Source: Bacteroidales bacterium (GTDB lineage Bacteria > Bacteroidota > Bacteroidia > Bacteroidales > UBA932). From it: 43,278 bases of DNA. Shown piece after piece: positions 34,887-42,859 of the stretch. Every line of letters starts with the position of its first letter. Positions within the stretch are counted from its first letter, which is position 1. Where the stretch lies: contig JAFUWX010000005.1 in NCBI GenBank assembly GCA_017471025.1, positions 1 to 43,278 of the forward strand, given 5' to 3'. The translations under genes were made by a program, and so were the position numbers. Under the pieces are notes generated by a model, which saw only the letters and a program-made list of their open reading frames with translations, ran no database searches and was not told where the DNA came from.

Positions 34887-35498
34887 ATGAACTATCTCGT
34901 CGTCGGATTGGGAAATATCGGAAGCGAGTATGCCGACACCCGGCACAATATGGGATTTATGGTATTGGATGCCTGGAGCCAGGCATCCAATGCTGTTTTC
35001 ACGACCCAGCGGTATGGCGATGTGGCGGAAGTGTCCTTCAAGGGGCGTCACATCACCCTGCTGAAGCCTTCCACCTACATGAACCTCAGCGGCAATGCCG
35101 TGCGCTACTGGATGGAGAAGAAGAACATTCCGCTGGAGAACCTGCTGGTTATCTGCGACGACCTGAACCTTCCCTTCGGGACCCTGCGGATGCGCAAACG
35201 CGGCAGCGACGGCGGCCACAACGGGCTCAAGCATATCCAGGCCGTTCTCGGTACCCAGGACTGGTGCCGGATCCGGATGGGCATCGGCAATGAATTCGCC
35301 CAGGGCGGTCAGGTGGACTTCGTCCTGGGGCCCTTGACAGAGGACCAGCGCGCCCGGATGCCCGAGCTTTGCGACAAGGTGATCGCCGGGGTCAGGAGCT
35401 TTGTCACCATCGGTCCGGACCGGACGATGAACACGCTCAACCAGACGCGTGTGGCCGGAGGCTCTGAAATCGCGAAAAAGCCTGAAAATCAGGCATAA
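34887..35498 (+). CDS. pth: Peptidyl-tRNA hydrolase
   Basis: Releases tRNA from peptidyl-tRNAs that drop off ribosomes. The 203-residue product starts MNYLVVGLGNIGSEYADTRH, with conserved N10 and catalytic H20 (TRHNMGF). Other marks are STYMNLSG, the ICDDLNLPFGTLR segment with the catalytic aspartate, and SDGGHNGLKHI. The C-terminal 15 residues are an extra polar tail. Earlier in-frame starts overlap rplY and are not used; a GAGGAG stretch precedes the chosen ATG by 8 bases. It is the second gene of the rplY operon. Confidence 0.96.
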   Translation: MNYLVVGLGNIGSEYADTRHNMGFMVLDAWSQASNAVFTTQRYGDVAEVSFKGRHITLLKPSTYMNLSGNAVRYWMEKKNIPLENLLVICDDLNLPFGTLRMRKRGSDGGHNGLKHIQAVLGTQDWCRIRMGIGNEFAQGGQVDFVLGPLTEDQRARMPELCDKVIAGVRSFVTIGPDRTMNTLNQTRVAGGSEIAKKPENQA

Positions 35499-35596
35499 AA
35501 AGATTCTTTTTTACAGGGATTCCTTGTGTAATTCAAGATAAATCACTACCTTGCAGGCGGTTTTGAACATTAAGTTTAACGAATTATTTTTGAATC

Positions 35597-35770
35597 ATGA
35601 AAGAACTTGTCGAGAAGATCAAAGCGGAATATCAGAGTTTTGTCGTGAACGCTGACGCGCAGATTGCGAAAGGAAACAAAGCCGCCGGTGCCCGTGCCCG
35701 CAAGGTCGCCCTGGAGCTGATGAATGATTTCAAAGAATTCCGCAAGGAGTCTGTGAAAGCCGCGAAATAG
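35597..35770 (+). CDS. Histone H1-like DNA-binding protein
   Basis: A 57-residue basic protein: starts MKELVEKIKAEYQSFVVNAD, then KGNKAAGARARKVALELMN and a lysine-rich end (KEFRKESVKAAK). This matches the small histone-H1/Hc1-like proteins of Bacteroidetes, in which lysine and alanine dominate and one amphipathic helix is formed. It probably binds DNA without sequence preference. The gene is short and easy to overlook. It stands alone: about 100 bases after pth, with boxes TACCTTGC at 35547-35554 and TAAGTTTA at 35571-35578 as possible promoter elements, and a strong terminator 22 bases after the stop. Confidence 0.85.
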   Translation: MKELVEKIKAEYQSFVVNADAQIAKGNKAAGARARKVALELMNDFKEFRKESVKAAK

Positions 35771-35792
35771 TTTTTTCCTGTCCAAGAGTACG

Positions 35793-35830
35793 GCGGAATC
35801 CCTTTTTTAGGGGATTTCGCTTTTTTTTTG
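35793..35830 (+). terminator. Terminator of the histone-like gene
   Basis: Ten-pair stem with one G-U (35793-35802 with 35811-35820), loop TTTTTTAG, followed by nine T. Strong intrinsic terminator. Confidence 0.9.
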
Positions 35831-35849
35831 ATTTTTTTTGCAGTATCGT

Positions 35850-35951
35850 GCAACATTCGCAGACCGATCTGCATCTATAGTGCAGGTTTAGGTTTTAGTA
35901 CACGTCTTAGAGACCGGCGAGCGCGTGAGTGCAAGCCGGCCTCTTGGTCTT
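35850..35951. other. Non-coding stretch with nested complementary segments
   Basis: No gene is seen in 35831-36115. In the first part, AGACC (near 35910) can pair with GGTCT (near 35946), and inside that AGAGACCGGC pairs with GCCGGCCTCT over nine of ten positions around the loop GAGCGCGTGAGTGCAA. A smaller hairpin GCAGA-CCGA-TCTGC lies near 35860. A structured RNA or a decayed repeat is possible; no promoter box was found. Confidence 0.35.
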
Positions 35952-35967
35952 TATACTATCCCTATTT

Positions 35968-36017
35968 AGATTATCCAAAACGGATAATCCAAAACGGATA
36001 TCCGATTTGGATAATCT
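35968..36017. repeat. Nested direct and inverted 14-base repeats
   Basis: ATCCAAAACGGATA occurs twice in direct tandem (35973-35986 and 35987-36000) and a third time inverted with one mismatch (35999-36012). The outer ends, AGATTATCCAAA and TTTGGATAATCT, form a perfect 12-base inverted repeat. The layout resembles a multi-site operator about 100 bases upstream of the M6 peptidase gene. TTATCCAAA differs by one base from the DnaA box TTATCCACA. Confidence 0.7.
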
Positions 36018-36089
36018 GTGCTGGGCCGTAAGGGCGATATTTTACCATAGATAGACCGCTTCTTATTTGGGATTGTCCGAAAAAATCCG

Positions 36090-36097
36090 TATCCTTG
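36090..36097 (+). promoter_or_regulatory. Probable promoter box of the M6 peptidase gene
   Basis: TATCCTTG, one mismatch from TAnnTTTG, 18 bases before the ATG at 36116. Confidence 0.5.
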
Positions 36098-36115
36098 TAC
36101 TTGTAAACTGTGACC

Positions 36116-38278
36116 ATGCGTCGGCTGATTCTCATCATGATGGCGTGGATGGCTTGCCTTACCGTGGCGGCCGTCCCGGCCCTTCGTCGGCGCATCGTCC
36201 TGACGCAGCCCGACGGGACCCTCCTGCAGGCCGTGATTTCCGGGGATGAACGGGCGCATGCCGTGACGGACCTCCAGGGACATGTGCTGATCCAGGACAG
36301 CGACAAATGGTGGCATTATGCCGCCTTCCGGGGGGATGGCTCCCGGTATCGCTCGGGCTATCTGGCCGGCCGTCCGGCCCCTGCTGAGGTCCTGTCCGCC
36401 AGTTTCGCCCCGGCGCAGATGTGGCAGGCGGCTCCCGCGGCGATGACCGGATTCCGGGTGGAAGGCGAGGAGGGCTCGGCGGACCCCACGGGCCCCGTCC
36501 ACCGGAAATGCCTGATCCTGCTGGCGCAGTTCCCGGATGGCGAAATGAAGCATACCCGGGAGGATTTCGAGCGGCTGATCCGCGAGAGAGGCTATTCGCA
36601 GGACGGGGCGACCGGCAGCATGGCGGATTATTTCGAAGAACAATTCCGCGGCGACTGGACCTTCACCTTCGAGGTCAGCGAGATATTTACCTTCGACGAA
36701 CCTTCTTCCGCCTATTTTTCGAACGATTCCCGCGGCAATGACGACCATCCCCGGTCCGCCGTGGCCGAGCTTTGCCAGAAAGCCGTCGATGCCGGCATCG
36801 ACCTGGCGGAGTATGACGGAGACGGGGACGGAGAGGTCGATAACATCTTCATCATCGTAGCCGGCAAATCGGAGGCGGACGGCGGCGACGAGGACTGCGT
36901 CTGGCCGCACATGGCCTATCTCCAGGGCGATCCCGCCTACCACGATGCGACCTTCGGCAGCGTGCAGGTGAACCGATATACCATCTCCACGGAGCTGCAA
37001 CGCCTGGAGTCCGGCCGCTTCGTCCTGACCGGCATCGGCACGCTCTGTCACGAATACAGCCATACCTTCGGCCTGATGGACCTCTATGATGTGGATTATG
37101 CCGGAAGCGGCGGCCTGTCCAGCGGCATGTGGCGCACGACGGCGCTGATGGATGCCGGCAACTACAACAACGCCGGACGCACCCCGCCCCATTTCAATGC
37201 GGTCGATTATGACCATCTCGGCCTGGGCCAGGTGGAGGAACTGCAGGAAGGGACCTATGTCCTCGAACCGATTTCCGAGAACCGCCGCTATCTGCGCTAT
37301 GAGACCGGCGTGGAAGGGGAGTATTTCCTGCTGGAATGCCGGGAAGCGCGCGGCTGGGATGCCTATATCGGCGGCTCCGGCCTGCTGATCTACCAGGTGG
37401 ACAGGACGGGTCGGAGTACGGGTCATTCGGACTCCCAGGGAGCCGATGTGACCGCCGACTGGCGCTGGCGGATGAACGAAGTCAACTGCCGGCCGGACCA
37501 CCCCTGCGCCCGTCTGGTCAGCGCGACACCGGGCATCCGCGCGTACAATTCCGCACAGGAGTTCCAATACAACCAGCCCCTGCTCTTTTATCCGGCCGGG
37601 GAATATGCCGCTTTCACGGCCCTGACCACACCGGCCTTCGTCTTTTGGGACGGGACCGAATCGCCGCTCGCCATTACAGAGATCACCCGGGACGGGAACA
37701 AGGTCCGTTTCACCGTGTCGAAGATGAGCGACGTCCTGGTGCCGGAGGTTGCCGGGGTGGAGAGTTTCATTTTCCAGGACGCGGCCATCCTACGCTGGGA
37801 GGCGGATACGGAAGGCTATTCCGGCCATGCCTATGTGTCCTGGGGACAGGCCGGGACGGACGGGAAAGAACTGGAAATCGAGCCGTATGCCCCCGGAAAA
37901 TATACGGTGACCCTGGAGGGCCTGACCCCCGGAAAGGCCTATCGGGCCGTCCTGTCCTTCCGCACGAGCGGCATCTCCAGCAAGCAGGTCCCCGTGAATT
38001 TCACCACGAAATACCGCTATGCCACCAGTCTGCCTTTCATCTATGTGAAGAGCCTGACCGTGGGCGCCGACGGGACGGTCCCGGCCGGGTCCGTGCTGCC
38101 GCTGCGGGTGTATAACCTGGACAAGGCGGTAAAGGTGAGCTGGACCTTCAACGGCCAGCCCATCGCCCCGGAGGGGGACGGATTCTATCGCCTGACGCGC
38201 TCGGGTACCTTGAAGGCGACCGTCGAATACCAGGACGGCAGCCAGGAAAACATCATCAAAGAAATCACCGTAAAATGA
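36116..38278 (+). CDS. Secreted M6-family metallopeptidase (immune inhibitor A-like)
   Basis: A 720-residue exported zinc peptidase. A signal peptide covers about residues 1-20 (ending TVAAVPA). A short pro-region follows, with a GHVLIQDSDKWWHYAAF segment typical of M6 proteins. The catalytic zinc motif is HEYSHTFGLMD at residues 312-322 (HExxHxxGxxD). An acidic YDGDGDGEVDNIFIIVAG calcium-type loop precedes it. After about residue 545 comes a fibronectin-III-like domain (AAILRWEADTEGYSGHAYVSW) and another Ig-like segment. No clear type IX secretion C-terminal domain is seen. GTG at 36110 is an alternative start. A small lipoprotein gene overlaps its stop by four bases, so the two are coupled. 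Repeats upstream may regulate it. Confidence 0.9.
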   Translation: MRRLILIMMAWMACLTVAAVPALRRRIVLTQPDGTLLQAVISGDERAHAVTDLQGHVLIQDSDKWWHYAAFRGDGSRYRSGYLAGRPAPAEVLSASFAPAQMWQAAPAAMTGFRVEGEEGSADPTGPVHRKCLILLAQFPDGEMKHTREDFERLIRERGYSQDGATGSMADYFEEQFRGDWTFTFEVSEIFTFDEPSSAYFSNDSRGNDDHPRSAVAELCQKAVDAGIDLAEYDGDGDGEVDNIFIIVAGKSEADGGDEDCVWPHMAYLQGDPAYHDATFGSVQVNRYTISTELQRLESGRFVLTGIGTLCHEYSHTFGLMDLYDVDYAGSGGLSSGMWRTTALMDAGNYNNAGRTPPHFNAVDYDHLGLGQVEELQEGTYVLEPISENRRYLRYETGVEGEYFLLECREARGWDAYIGGSGLLIYQVDRTGRSTGHSDSQGADVTADWRWRMNEVNCRPDHPCARLVSATPGIRAYNSAQEFQYNQPLLFYPAGEYAAFTALTTPAFVFWDGTESPLAITEITRDGNKVRFTVSKMSDVLVPEVAGVESFIFQDAAILRWEADTEGYSGHAYVSWGQAGTDGKELEIEPYAPGKYTVTLEGLTPGKAYRAVLSFRTSGISSKQVPVNFTTKYRYATSLPFIYVKSLTVGADGTVPAGSVLPLRVYNLDKAVKVSWTFNGQPIAPEGDGFYRLTRSGTLKATVEYQDGSQENIIKEITVK

Positions 38279-38682
38279 AACTCCGCATACCCTTGCTTAT
38301 CTTGCTGGCTGCCGGGATGTTGCTGTCCTGTCAGGAAAAAGTCCGCGAGGAGTTCCTGGCCAGTCCAAACCTCTGCCTGGAGTACAACGGCCGGGTGATC
38401 TTTACCTACAATCCGGTCAACAGCCAGCTGTCATGCAACCGCAGCGCATGCCGTTTCCGGGTGATGGATGATACGGCGTCTTCCTATTACCAGCTGACCT
38501 GCAGCGAGATGCCGCAGACGGTCGGACAGACGGTGACCGCGGATATTCTCTGGTCGGCCGGCGATTCGGCCGAGAACCTGGCCGCGCTGGAGTTCCGTGT
38601 CGAAAAGGTGGAAGGGAACAAGGTCTGGCTCTGGTGCGCCCGCCGCAAGATCGCCGTGTCGGTGATGGTGATCGATGCCTAA
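38275..38682 (+). CDS. Small lipoprotein coupled to the M6 peptidase
   Basis: A 135-residue protein with a lipoprotein signal, LAAGMLLSCQE, lipidated cysteine at residue 19. The mature part is beta-rich with four more cysteines (NLCLEY, QLSCNRSACRF, LTCSEM) and an end KIAVSVMVIDA. It resembles no family that I know. Its ATG overlaps the stop of the M6 peptidase gene by four bases (ATGA), so it is made with the peptidase and may anchor, inhibit or chaperone it; that is inference from position. A strong terminator follows 18 bases after the stop. Confidence 0.8.
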   Translation: MKLRIPLLILLAAGMLLSCQEKVREEFLASPNLCLEYNGRVIFTYNPVNSQLSCNRSACRFRVMDDTASSYYQLTCSEMPQTVGQTVTADILWSAGDSAENLAALEFRVEKVEGNKVWLWCARRKIAVSVMVIDA

Positions 38683-38700
38683 ACGCCTGGTACTGAAATG

Positions 38701-38736
38701 AAAAGGGCTGGCCAAAAATCTTTGGTCAGCCCTTTT
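38701..38736. terminator. Terminator between the lipoprotein gene and tpiA
   Basis: A 16-pair stem with one G-U (38701-38716 with 38721-38736) and loop AATC. The outer arm pairs AAAA with TTTT, so it can end transcription from both sides. Confidence 0.85.
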
Positions 38737-38755
38737 CCGCTTATTCGGATGAGTC

Positions 38756-39511
38756 TCAGAAGGACTCGGCGATGGCGATGAAGTCCTCGGCCTTGAGGGC
38801 TGCGCCGCCGATCAGGCCGCCGTCGATGTCGGGCTGGGCGAAGAGCTCCTTCGCGTTGGAAGGCTTGCAGCTGCCGCCATAGAGGATGGTCATATCCTGG
38901 GCGACGGTCTGGCCGACCTTCTGCTCGATGACGTTGCGGATGCAGGCGTGGATCTCTTCGGCCTGTTCTGCCGTAGCGGTCTTGCCGGTACCGATGGCCC
39001 ACACGGGTTCGTAAGCGATGACGATGGATGCCATCTCTTCGGCCGTGAAGTTGTACAGGACGTTACGGGTCTGCTCGGTGACCACGTCGAAGTGGCGGCC
39101 GGCTTCGCGCTCGTCGAGGTTCTCACCCACGCAGAGGATGACCTTCAGGCCGGAGGCCAGGGCCAGTTTCACTTTCTCCACCAGTTTGGCATCGGTCTCG
39201 CCATAGTACTGGCGTCTTTCGGAGTGTCCGAGGATGGTATAGGTACAGCCGGCGGAAACGAGCATCGGAGCCGCGACTTCACCCGTGAAGGCACCCTTCT
39301 CCTTGTCTGCGCAGTTCTGGGCGGACAGGGCCACCTTGGAGCCCTGGAGCACCTGGCAGACGCTGACGAGGTGTGTGAAAGGAGGTGCGACGACGAGTTC
39401 GACGTTTGCGGGGAGATTCTGGGATTTCTCCACCACGGCTTTGGCAAGTTCTACGCCCTGGGGAACGGTTGTGTTCATCTTCCAGTTACCGGCGACAATG
39501 AATTTTCTCAT
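38756..39511 (-). CDS. tpiA: Triosephosphate isomerase
   Basis: Interconverts dihydroxyacetone phosphate and glyceraldehyde 3-phosphate in glycolysis. The 251-residue product has the substrate lysine K11 in GNWKMN, the electrophilic histidine in ILGHSERR, the catalytic glutamate in AYEPVWAIGTGKTA (the mobile loop 6) and the phosphate-binding GGAALK segment near the end. All are canonical. The upstream gene on the same strand is a C11 peptidase lipoprotein 12 bases away and no promoter box was seen in the gap, so the metabolic gene may depend on the peptidase promoter, an odd pairing. It links with glpK through glycerol catabolism only in a general way. Confidence 0.97.
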   Translation of the reverse strand: MRKFIVAGNWKMNTTVPQGVELAKAVVEKSQNLPANVELVVAPPFTHLVSVCQVLQGSKVALSAQNCADKEKGAFTGEVAAPMLVSAGCTYTILGHSERRQYYGETDAKLVEKVKLALASGLKVILCVGENLDEREAGRHFDVVTEQTRNVLYNFTAEEMASIVIAYEPVWAIGTGKTATAEQAEEIHACIRNVIEQKVGQTVAQDMTILYGGSCKPSNAKELFAQPDIDGGLIGGAALKAEDFIAIAESF

Positions 39512-39523
39512 TTTACTTTGTAA

Positions 39524-40807
39524 TTAGTATGATTGTATAAGTTTTGTTGCTTGGTTCCAGTCCAGCGTCTGGTAAAATTCGGACAGGCGCGCGCTGCCGG
39601 AGGACGGCATGTACATGGACAGTCCGCAGAAGGCCGTGACGGGATGGACGCGGTGGTCCGAATCGGAGTAATACTGGCCCGTCGTCCCTTTGTACAGGAC
39701 GCAGCGCTCCAGGGCGTCACTGAGGGCGGCGGTTTCCTGCCCGTCGATCCCGGCCTTGACCAGGACATCCTCCAGGTCGAAGAACCAGTGCTTGACGGCG
39801 CCGAACCCCTGTACTTCGCTGATTTTGAGGGCTTTGATCGCGTCGCGATATTTTTCGAAAAGCGGCTGGCATACGGCGGCCAGGGCATCCAGCTGCCGGC
39901 AATCCACCAAGGAGATCGTCGCGGAACGCGCCGCGCCGCTCGCCGCCTCATACTGGGCGATGTAATCTTCGCAGACCCGGCGGGTCTCCGGGTTTTCGGC
40001 CAGTAGCAGGCGCTGGGCCAGCAGGGTGTAATCGAATCCGTCCGCCATGACCTCGGCCTGGGAGAAGCCGATGACGTCCGTCTTTTCCCGCAGGGCATAG
40101 GCCACTTCCACGCAGCCCATCAGGCAGCAGTCCAGCATCAGGTAATCCAGGTGCATCGGAATCGCGTCGGCGAAGTCCTTGATTTCCATCTCGACGGAGC
40201 CGGTCGTTCCGACTTTCTCCTGCATGATGCTCTTGGTCAGCAGCGGCTCTTCCATGTCCAGCATGCTGGGCCGCAGGCGCAGGCCCAAGGCCGCGGGCGC
40301 CGCCCAGTAGAGCTCGTCGTCCAGGGCCGCTTCGGAAGGGTCCGGATTGGCATAATAGCCCATCGGCAGCCAACCGGTGGCATGGGAAGACAGGGCGAGA
40401 CCATAATGATCGACGGGATAAGCCTCGCGGATATCGTCGAAAATGCCCCGCAGGGTACTTTTGTCACACAGGGAGGCATCGCCGGGATACTGCTTCAGGG
40501 TATCGGCGACCACCACACCATTAGCCCGGTACAAGCGGACGAGGCAGGGCGGGGTAGGTGTCGCATATCCCCGGGTGGCATGCTTGCCGATAATCAGGAG
40601 GATATTCTTGTCGTTCTGGTTGGGAATGTAGCCTTGCTTCATATCCTGTATGTCCTGCAAGAGCCAGCTGCTGAGGTTGTTGAAGCCGCCGGAGATGAAA
40701 ATCATCACCTTCTCGGGCGGGACCTGGGCCTCGGGCTTGCGCGACGAACAGGAGGCCGCCAGGATGACGGCCAGCAAGCATCCAATTATGGATATCTTTC
40801 GTTTCAT
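39524..40807 (-). CDS. Clostripain-type (C11) cysteine peptidase lipoprotein
   Basis: A 427-residue lipoprotein with lipobox LAASC, cysteine at residue 20. It shows the C11 core: VMIFISGGFNNLSSWLLQDI (family start), LALSSHATGW with catalytic histidine H142, and LMLDCCLMGCVEVAY with the catalytic cysteine, probably C228 of DCCLMG by alignment with DACLMG. Clostripain relatives cleave after arginine or lysine and often self-activate; no obvious internal processing site was identified. It is anchored to the inner or outer membrane facing outside the cytoplasm. It opens a two-gene unit with tpiA. Its promoter is the mirror image of that of the M49 peptidase gene next door. Confidence 0.87.
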   Translation of the reverse strand: MKRKISIIGCLLAVILAASCSSRKPEAQVPPEKVMIFISGGFNNLSSWLLQDIQDMKQGYIPNQNDKNILLIIGKHATRGYATPTPPCLVRLYRANGVVVADTLKQYPGDASLCDKSTLRGIFDDIREAYPVDHYGLALSSHATGWLPMGYYANPDPSEAALDDELYWAAPAALGLRLRPSMLDMEEPLLTKSIMQEKVGTTGSVEMEIKDFADAIPMHLDYLMLDCCLMGCVEVAYALREKTDVIGFSQAEVMADGFDYTLLAQRLLLAENPETRRVCEDYIAQYEAASGAARSATISLVDCRQLDALAAVCQPLFEKYRDAIKALKISEVQGFGAVKHWFFDLEDVLVKAGIDGQETAALSDALERCVLYKGTTGQYYSDSDHRVHPVTAFCGLSMYMPSSGSARLSEFYQTLDWNQATKLIQSY

Positions 40808-40808
40808 C

Positions 40809-40843
40809 GCACAAAGATAACAATTTTCTGCGTATCTTTGTGC
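40809..40843. repeat. 11-base inverted repeat made of two divergent promoter boxes
   Basis: GCACAAAGATA (40809-40819) and TATCTTTGTGC (40833-40843) are exact reverse complements, 13 bases apart. Each arm holds a perfect -7 box: the left for the C11 peptidase gene (minus strand, 40819-40812), the right for the M49 peptidase gene (plus strand, 40833-40840). The two polymerases cannot both bind at once. Confidence 0.75.
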
Positions 40844-40858
40844 AAATTGTTAATTTAC

Positions 40859-42859
40859 ATGAATACACTGTTGAAAATGTCTGTGACGATTGCGGCGGCG
40901 GCCGCGCTGGTTTCCTGCGGGAACGGCAAGAAAGCGGAGGACGAAGGGTTCAAATATCTCGTGGACCACTTCGCCGACCTGAACATTATCCGGTATCAGA
41001 TTCCTGGATGGGATAACCTGACCCTTCAGCAAAAGGAATATGCCTATCATCTGGGCGAGGCGGCCAAATACGGCCGGGACATCACCTGGGACCAGTATTG
41101 TCGCTGGAATCTCCCCCTTCGCCATGTCCTGGAGCGGATCCTGGAACAATATCAGGGCGACAAGGCCTGTGCCGACTATCAGGGCTTCCTGCTGTATGCC
41201 AAGCGCGTTTTCTTCGCCAACGGCGTCCATCACCATTATGCCGAAGACAAATTCCTGCCGACCTGCCCCAAGGCTTATTTCGCCTCCCTCATGGAGGCGG
41301 TAGGCGTCCGTGACGATGCCCTGCTGGACTTTGTCTATGACCCGACGGCCTATCCCCAGCGCCGCTCCACCAGCAAGGACGGCGACATCGTGCAGCTTTC
41401 CGCGGTCAATTTCTATGAGGGCGTCACCCGGGCCGAAGTGGAGCGCTACTATGCCTCCATCGAGGACCCCAAGGATCCCGAACCGGTATCCTATGGCCTG
41501 AATTCCAAGATCGTCAAGGGGCCCGACGGCCGCCTGCACGAGGAACGCTGGAAGGTGGGCGGCATCTATGGCCCCGCGCTGGAGAAAATCTGCGCCGAGC
41601 TCGAAAAGGCGGCTGCCGTCGCCGAGAATCCCGACCAGAAGCGGGCCCTGGGCCTGCTCGTGGATTATTATCATACGGGCGACCTGCGCAAATGGGACGC
41701 CTACAACATCGAATGGGTCAAGGATACGGTCGGCATCGTCGATTATATCAACGGCTTTATCGAGGATTATGACGACCCGCTCGGCCACAAGGCGACCTGG
41801 GAGGGTTATGTCCATATCAAGGACTCCGCCGCCTCCGCCCGTACCGAAATCCTCAGCGCGAATGCGCAGTGGTTCGAGGACCATTCCCCGGTGGATCCGC
41901 GTTTCCGCAAGAAGAGCGTCAAGGGCGTGTCCGCCAAGGTGGTCAACGCCGTGGCGATGGCGGGCGCCTGCTATCCCAGCACCCCGATCGGCATCAACCT
42001 GCCGAACGCGGACTGGATCCGCAAGGAACACGGTTCCAAGTCGGTGACCATCTCCAACATCACCCACGCCTATGACTGCGCCGCCCAGGAGCAGCCCAAG
42101 AGCACGCTGACGGAATTCGCCTACAGCGAGGCGGAAATCGCGGCCTACCGCAAATGGGGCCCCTACACCGACGAAGTCCATACCGACCTGCACGAATGCC
42201 TCGGCCATGCCTCCGGCCAGCTGCTGCCGGGCGTGTCCTCCACGGCGCTGGGCGAATACCAGTCCGCGCTGGAAGAGGCCCGGGCCGACCTGTTCGGACT
42301 CTATTACATCGCCGACCCGAAGATGGTCGAGCTTGGCATCATCCCCGACCTGGAGGCCTACAAACCGGCATACGAGCATTATATCCGCAACGGCCTGATG
42401 GTGCAGTTCTCCCGCGTGGAGATGGGCCGGCCGAATACCGAAGCCCACATGCAGAACCGCAAGCTCATCGCGCAGTGGTGCTATGAGAAAGGCCTTGAAA
42501 ACCAGGTGATTGAGAAGAAGGTCCGGGATGGGAAGACCTATTTCGTGGTGAACGACCATGCCGCCTTGCGCGGGCTCTTCGCCCAGCTGCTGGCGGAAAT
42601 CCAGCGGATCAAGTCCGAAGGCGATTATGCGGCCGGCAAGGCCCTGATCGACACCTACGCCGTGGATATCGACCCGGATCTCCACAAGGAGGTGCGCGAC
42701 CGCTACGAGGCCCTGAACCTGCGGCCTTACGGCGGCTTCCTCAACCCGGACATCGTCCCGGTGGAGAAGGACGGAAAAGTTGTGGACTATGTACTCCGCT
42801 ACCCGGATGATTTCCTGGGCCAGCAGCTGGAGTACGGTCACCGTTATGCCACCCTGTAG
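40859..42859 (+). CDS. Dipeptidyl-peptidase III-like (M49) lipoprotein
   Basis: A 666-residue zinc peptidase. The M49 motif HECLGH (HExxxH) is at residues 445-450 and the second zinc motif EEARAD at 472-477, the correct spacing for the family. Eukaryotic and bacterial DPP III are usually cytosolic; here a signal with lipobox AALVSC (cysteine near residue 20) places it outside the inner membrane. The enzyme removes dipeptides from the N-terminus of short peptides. It completes a set of exported peptidases in this window (C1, M6, C11). The ATG lies 19 bases after the TATCTTTG box. A GTG that starts the next gene shares the last base of its stop codon. Confidence 0.92.
   Translation: MNTLLKMSVTIAAAAALVSCGNGKKAEDEGFKYLVDHFADLNIIRYQIPGWDNLTLQQKEYAYHLGEAAKYGRDITWDQYCRWNLPLRHVLERILEQYQGDKACADYQGFLLYAKRVFFANGVHHHYAEDKFLPTCPKAYFASLMEAVGVRDDALLDFVYDPTAYPQRRSTSKDGDIVQLSAVNFYEGVTRAEVERYYASIEDPKDPEPVSYGLNSKIVKGPDGRLHEERWKVGGIYGPALEKICAELEKAAAVAENPDQKRALGLLVDYYHTGDLRKWDAYNIEWVKDTVGIVDYINGFIEDYDDPLGHKATWEGYVHIKDSAASARTEILSANAQWFEDHSPVDPRFRKKSVKGVSAKVVNAVAMAGACYPSTPIGINLPNADWIRKEHGSKSVTISNITHAYDCAAQEQPKSTLTEFAYSEAEIAAYRKWGPYTDEVHTDLHECLGHASGQLLPGVSSTALGEYQSALEEARADLFGLYYIADPKMVELGIIPDLEAYKPAYEHYIRNGLMVQFSRVEMGRPNTEAHMQNRKLIAQWCYEKGLENQVIEKKVRDGKTYFVVNDHAALRGLFAQLLAEIQRIKSEGDYAAGKALIDTYAVDIDPDLHKEVRDRYEALNLRPYGGFLNPDIVPVEKDGKVVDYVLRYPDDFLGQQLEYGHRYATL

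Noticed and set aside
35968-36017. Chromosomal origin based on DnaA-box-like units
   Set aside because: The units differ from the consensus by one base, are only two, and no dnaA or dnaN gene is in the window.
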